Part shown: positions 41,226 to 43,695 of the stretch, piece after piece
How positions within the stretch are numbered: the stretch's first letter is position 1
How the letters are laid out: each line of letters opens with the position of its first letter
Assembly (NCBI GenBank): GCA_002335385.1
Contig: DCVK01000022.1
Location: 1 to 43,695, forward strand
Direction: 5' to 3'
Length of the DNA stretch: 43,695 bases
DNA from: Candidatus Aminicenantes bacterium UBA2190
GTDB taxonomy: Bacteria; Acidobacteriota; Aminicenantia; UBA2199
Program-made: the position numbers and the translations under genes
The notes under the pieces: model-generated
The model's database searches: none
Seen by the model: the letters and a program-made list of their open reading frames with translations, nothing else
What the model was told of the DNA's origin: nothing

Positions 41226-41255
41226 ATATTACCACAGCCACGGGGTGTGAGGCAA
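41226..41255 (-). promoter_or_regulatory. Predicted leaderless promoter of sulfatase-TPR paralogue 2
   Basis: Minus strand TTGCCT (rc of 41250-41255), 18-base spacer ending TGG (extended -10), TAATAT (rc of 41226-41231), then six bases (CAACAA) to the ATG at 41219. No Shine-Dalgarno. Confidence 0.55.
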
Positions 41256-41274
41256 TCCGCCGTCTGGGGAACGG

Positions 41275-43614
41275 TCAGCGTCGATCCAGTTTCGCGATCA
41301 GCTTCTCGCCCTGGCGGGTATAGAAATCGCGGCGCTCGCTGTCGCCCAGGGCGGCGTAAAGGTTGGTCAGGACGAAGTAGCCGAACAGGGTGTCGCGGTC
41401 CTGCGGCGCGATCCCGATCCCCTGCAGGCAGAGGTCGACGGCGCCGGTAAGATCGACTCCCCGGCGCAGCATGATCTCGGCCAGGTGAAAGCGGGGCATC
41501 TTCAGCAGGGCGTTGGCGTCGACGGCCACGCGGTAATAGCGGGCCGCTTCGTCGAGCTGTCCCGCCTGTTTCAGCAGGTTGGCCAGGTTGACCGCCGCCT
41601 GGTAATGCCGGCCATCGATCTCCAGTTCGCGGCGATAGGATGCCATGGCCGCTCCCTGCTGCTGGCGGCCCTCCGCGATCTGCCCCAGCAGGTAGTGGCT
41701 GCCCGCCGCCCGCGGCTGGGCGGTCAGGATTCCCTGAATGAGTTGTTGGGCCGTGGAGAAGGCTTGGCGGGCGATCAGGACCTCGGCGGCCCGGTTGAGG
41801 CGGGGATAGACCCCAGGGTCGGCCGCCAGGGCCTGCTGCAGGACGTGCAGCCCCTCCTCGTCCTTCTTTTGCGCCAGGAGGATGCGCCCCAGGGCGGCCA
41901 GCAGCGTGGAATCGCCGGGGGCGTCGCGAAGAAAGCGGCGGGCCTCGGCGGCGGCCTCCTCGTGCCGCCCCAATTTTTCCAGGGTTTTCAGCAGGTCGAG
42001 GCGATTGTTGGCATCCTCGGGCTTGAGCGCCAGGGCGCGGCGGAACGCCTCCAGGGCCTGCGCATGGCGCCCGCCCGCGAACAGGGCGTTACCCTCCAGG
42101 TTCAGCGCATCGGCGAACCCCGGATTGCGCTCGACAATGCCGCGGGCGGCGTCCAGCGCCTCCGGCCAGCGGTCTTCGCCCAGCAGCGCCACGGCCTTGC
42201 CGAAGGCGATGTAATCGGGCAGCTTGTCCTTGGGGTCGGCCAGCGGGGCGTCATCGTCCGCCAGCGGCAGCGTGCCGCCCAGATAGCCGAGGGCCGCCAG
42301 CCGGCGCCGGTCTTCCGCGTCCATCACCTGGATGCTCCCGGGGGTCAGGGCACCGCGCCCTGCCGCCTGCATGAAAGCCAGCGCGCGCCCACGCAGGTCG
42401 GCGCGCCGGCGCGGCCGCTCACCGGCCAGGTTGCGCTCCTCGTTCGCGTCCCGGCGCAGGTCGTACAACTCGTCGCGGGGAGCGAAGATGTATTTTTCCC
42501 CGCCGGCATAGAAGGCCCGCAGCTGCGACCAGCCGTAATGCAGGCGCGGGTACCAGGTCTCGCAGTAGGCGGTCCCGAAGCGCTCGTCCGCCTTCCCCGC
42601 CAGCAGCCGCCCCATCGTCTTCCCCTGCCAGCCCCGTGGCGCGCTGATGCCCAGCAGGTCGAGAATGGTCGGCGCCACGTCGATGAGCTGCACCGTCTGG
42701 GCGACGGTCTTGGCGGCAAGGGGAGCCGGGGAGCGAAAAATGAGCGGCACGTGCATGGTCGTTTCATACAGGAAGTAGCCGTGCTTCTGCTCGCCGTGGT
42801 CGTCCAATCCCTCGCCATGGTCGGCGGTGACCACCACCAGGGTGTGGTCGTACCAGCCCTTCTGCCGCAGGTAATCGAAAAACATCCCCAGTTCATGATC
42901 GGCGTATTCCACCTCGCCCCGGTAGGGCTCGCCGGCGCAGCGTTGGTCGAAGGGCGCGGGCGGTTCATAGGGGAAATGGGGATCGTAGAGGTGGATCCAG
43001 GTGAAGAACCTGTTGCCGCCGTTCTCCTCCAGCCAGGCGCGGGCGTCGGCGAGCACCTCGCCGGCCGGCTTCTTGGCCAGCAGCACCAGGTCGCGCCCCG
43101 GGCCGGGCTCGAAGCGGTCGGAATAATGGTCGAATCCCTGGTTCAGCCCCCACTTGCCGTGCAGGACGTAGCCGCCGATGAAGGCGGCGGTGGCAAAACC
43201 GTTTTCCTTCAGCACTTCGCTGATCAGGTCCAGCTCCGGCGGCACGCGAAAGGTCCCATTGTCGCGGACGCGGTGGAACAACGGCTGGGTGGCCGACAGC
43301 AGAGACGCGTGCGAGGGCAAGGTGAGCGGCGCCTGGGCAACGCAGTGCTCAAAACGCACGCCGTCGCCGGCCAGGGCGTCAAGCGCCGGCGTGAGCGCCC
43401 GGCCCGCCCCGTAGGCGCCGACGTGATCGGCGCGCAGCGTATCGATGGTCACCAGCACCACGTTCCAGCGCTCGGGGCTGCCGGCGCCGGTATGGACCGG
43501 CGAGCCTGGGCGCAACAGCCAGAAGGCCAGCGCCGCCAGCAGCGCCACGCCGCCGGCGGCCAGCCACCAGCGGCGATGTCCGGCTACGAGAGAGCGATCG
43601 GACGCGGAGTTCAC
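41275..43614 (-). CDS. Sulfatase-like hydrolase fused to TPR repeats (paralogue 3)
   Basis: Protein of 779 residues from the GTG at 43612-43614. A longer reading from 43668 would begin inside a terminator hairpin, upstream of the promoter, and is rejected. One membrane segment (about 18-36) is followed by the hydrolase: VVLVTIDTLRADHVGAYG, APLTLPSHASLLSATQ, IHLYDPHFPYEPP, VTADHGEGLDDHGEQKHGY and MHVPLIFRSP. TPR units fill the C-terminal half (GNALFAGGRHAQALEAFRRAL and others). Very similar to the gene downstream, with 55 bases between them. The active-site loop again has Thr and His instead of Cys/Ser and Arg. Substrate unknown; envelope phosphate or sulfate esters are candidates. Confidence 0.83.
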   Translation of the reverse strand: MNSASDRSLVAGHRRWWLAAGGVALLAALAFWLLRPGSPVHTGAGSPERWNVVLVTIDTLRADHVGAYGAGRALTPALDALAGDGVRFEHCVAQAPLTLPSHASLLSATQPLFHRVRDNGTFRVPPELDLISEVLKENGFATAAFIGGYVLHGKWGLNQGFDHYSDRFEPGPGRDLVLLAKKPAGEVLADARAWLEENGGNRFFTWIHLYDPHFPYEPPAPFDQRCAGEPYRGEVEYADHELGMFFDYLRQKGWYDHTLVVVTADHGEGLDDHGEQKHGYFLYETTMHVPLIFRSPAPLAAKTVAQTVQLIDVAPTILDLLGISAPRGWQGKTMGRLLAGKADERFGTAYCETWYPRLHYGWSQLRAFYAGGEKYIFAPRDELYDLRRDANEERNLAGERPRRRADLRGRALAFMQAAGRGALTPGSIQVMDAEDRRRLAALGYLGGTLPLADDDAPLADPKDKLPDYIAFGKAVALLGEDRWPEALDAARGIVERNPGFADALNLEGNALFAGGRHAQALEAFRRALALKPEDANNRLDLLKTLEKLGRHEEAAAEARRFLRDAPGDSTLLAALGRILLAQKKDEEGLHVLQQALAADPGVYPRLNRAAEVLIARQAFSTAQQLIQGILTAQPRAAGSHYLLGQIAEGRQQQGAAMASYRRELEIDGRHYQAAVNLANLLKQAGQLDEAARYYRVAVDANALLKMPRFHLAEIMLRRGVDLTGAVDLCLQGIGIAPQDRDTLFGYFVLTNLYAALGDSERRDFYTRQGEKLIAKLDRR

Positions 43615-43620
43615 ACCCGG

Positions 43621-43649
43621 ATTATTCCATAGAACGGGATTGCCGGCAA
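43621..43649 (-). promoter_or_regulatory. Predicted leaderless promoter of sulfatase-TPR paralogue 3
   Basis: Minus strand TTGCCG (rc of 43644-43649), 17-base spacer ending TGG, AATAAT (rc of 43621-43626), then six bases to the GTG at 43614. This placement is the main reason for choosing the GTG start. Confidence 0.5.
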
Positions 43650-43651
43650 GC

Positions 43652-43681
43652 AAAAAAAAGGGGGGCACCGCAGTGCCCCCC
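43652..43681 (-). terminator. Strong Rho-independent terminator
   Basis: Minus strand GGGGGGCAC (rc of 43673-43681) and GTGCCCCCC (rc of 43660-43668) form a 9-bp stem with a 4-base loop, followed by eight T (43652-43659). It ends a minus-strand transcript coming from beyond the right edge of the window. Confidence 0.88.
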
Positions 43682-43695
43682 CGAAGAGCAGTTAA

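Noticed and set aside
43615..43668. N-terminal extension of sulfatase-TPR paralogue 3
   Set aside because: The upstream ATG lies in the arm of a strong terminator hairpin and before the predicted promoter, so it would not be on the gene's mRNA.

Overview
The window is bacterial, mostly GC-rich, dense chromosome with short intergenic gaps except for a few repeat-filled spacers. The gene mix is a VWFA/LolA-like secreted protein pair, GWxTD-domain proteins, three sulfatase-like hydrolases fused to TPR repeats, a Bat (aerotolerance) operon and a sigma-54 two-component system. This suggests an anaerobic, acetate-producing member of the Acidobacteriota/Aminicenantes type. That placement is inference from gene content; no rRNA or tRNA gene was seen.

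Layout. 1-1250 (minus): end-truncated DUF1684 gene and homoserine dehydrogenase. 1300-7150: an AT-richer defence-type island with an XRE repressor and ImmA/IrrE protease (plus), facing a type IIG restriction-modification enzyme, a GIY-YIG nuclease and an Mrr-like nuclease (minus). 7191-7379: a large palindromic element. 7692-12843 (plus): batB-batC-batD-batE-hemW-like operon. 13298-15763 (minus): VWFA/LolA-like protein. 16254-18763 (minus): PilZ protein and a membrane phosphodiesterase. 19067-20278: acetate kinase. 20421-25643 (plus): small secreted protein, histidine kinase, NtrC-type regulator and pseudouridine synthase, all overlapping by 4 nt. 25818-28880 (plus): three tandem secreted paralogues separated by long polypurine hairpins. 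29290-35836 (plus): two GWxTD proteins, a TPR protein and a sulfatase-TPR protein. 36202-38616 (plus): second VWFA/LolA-like paralogue. 38898-43614 (minus): two more tandem sulfatase-TPR genes, then a terminator at the window edge.

Three themes stand out. (1) Five secreted proteins (two large, three small) share what reads as one von Willebrand A-like domain without the metal-binding DxSxS motif. (2) Long intergenic spacers hold composite arrays of several different short-period repeats, whose modules keep the same order from copy to copy and bracket both large VWFA genes in the same orientation. (3) Many genes have a promoter whose -10 box ends only 5-6 nt before the start codon, which predicts leaderless mRNAs; one promoter feeds a tiny leaderless ORF whose stop overlaps the next gene's start.

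All calls rest on reading the sequence and recall of protein families; no database search was run.
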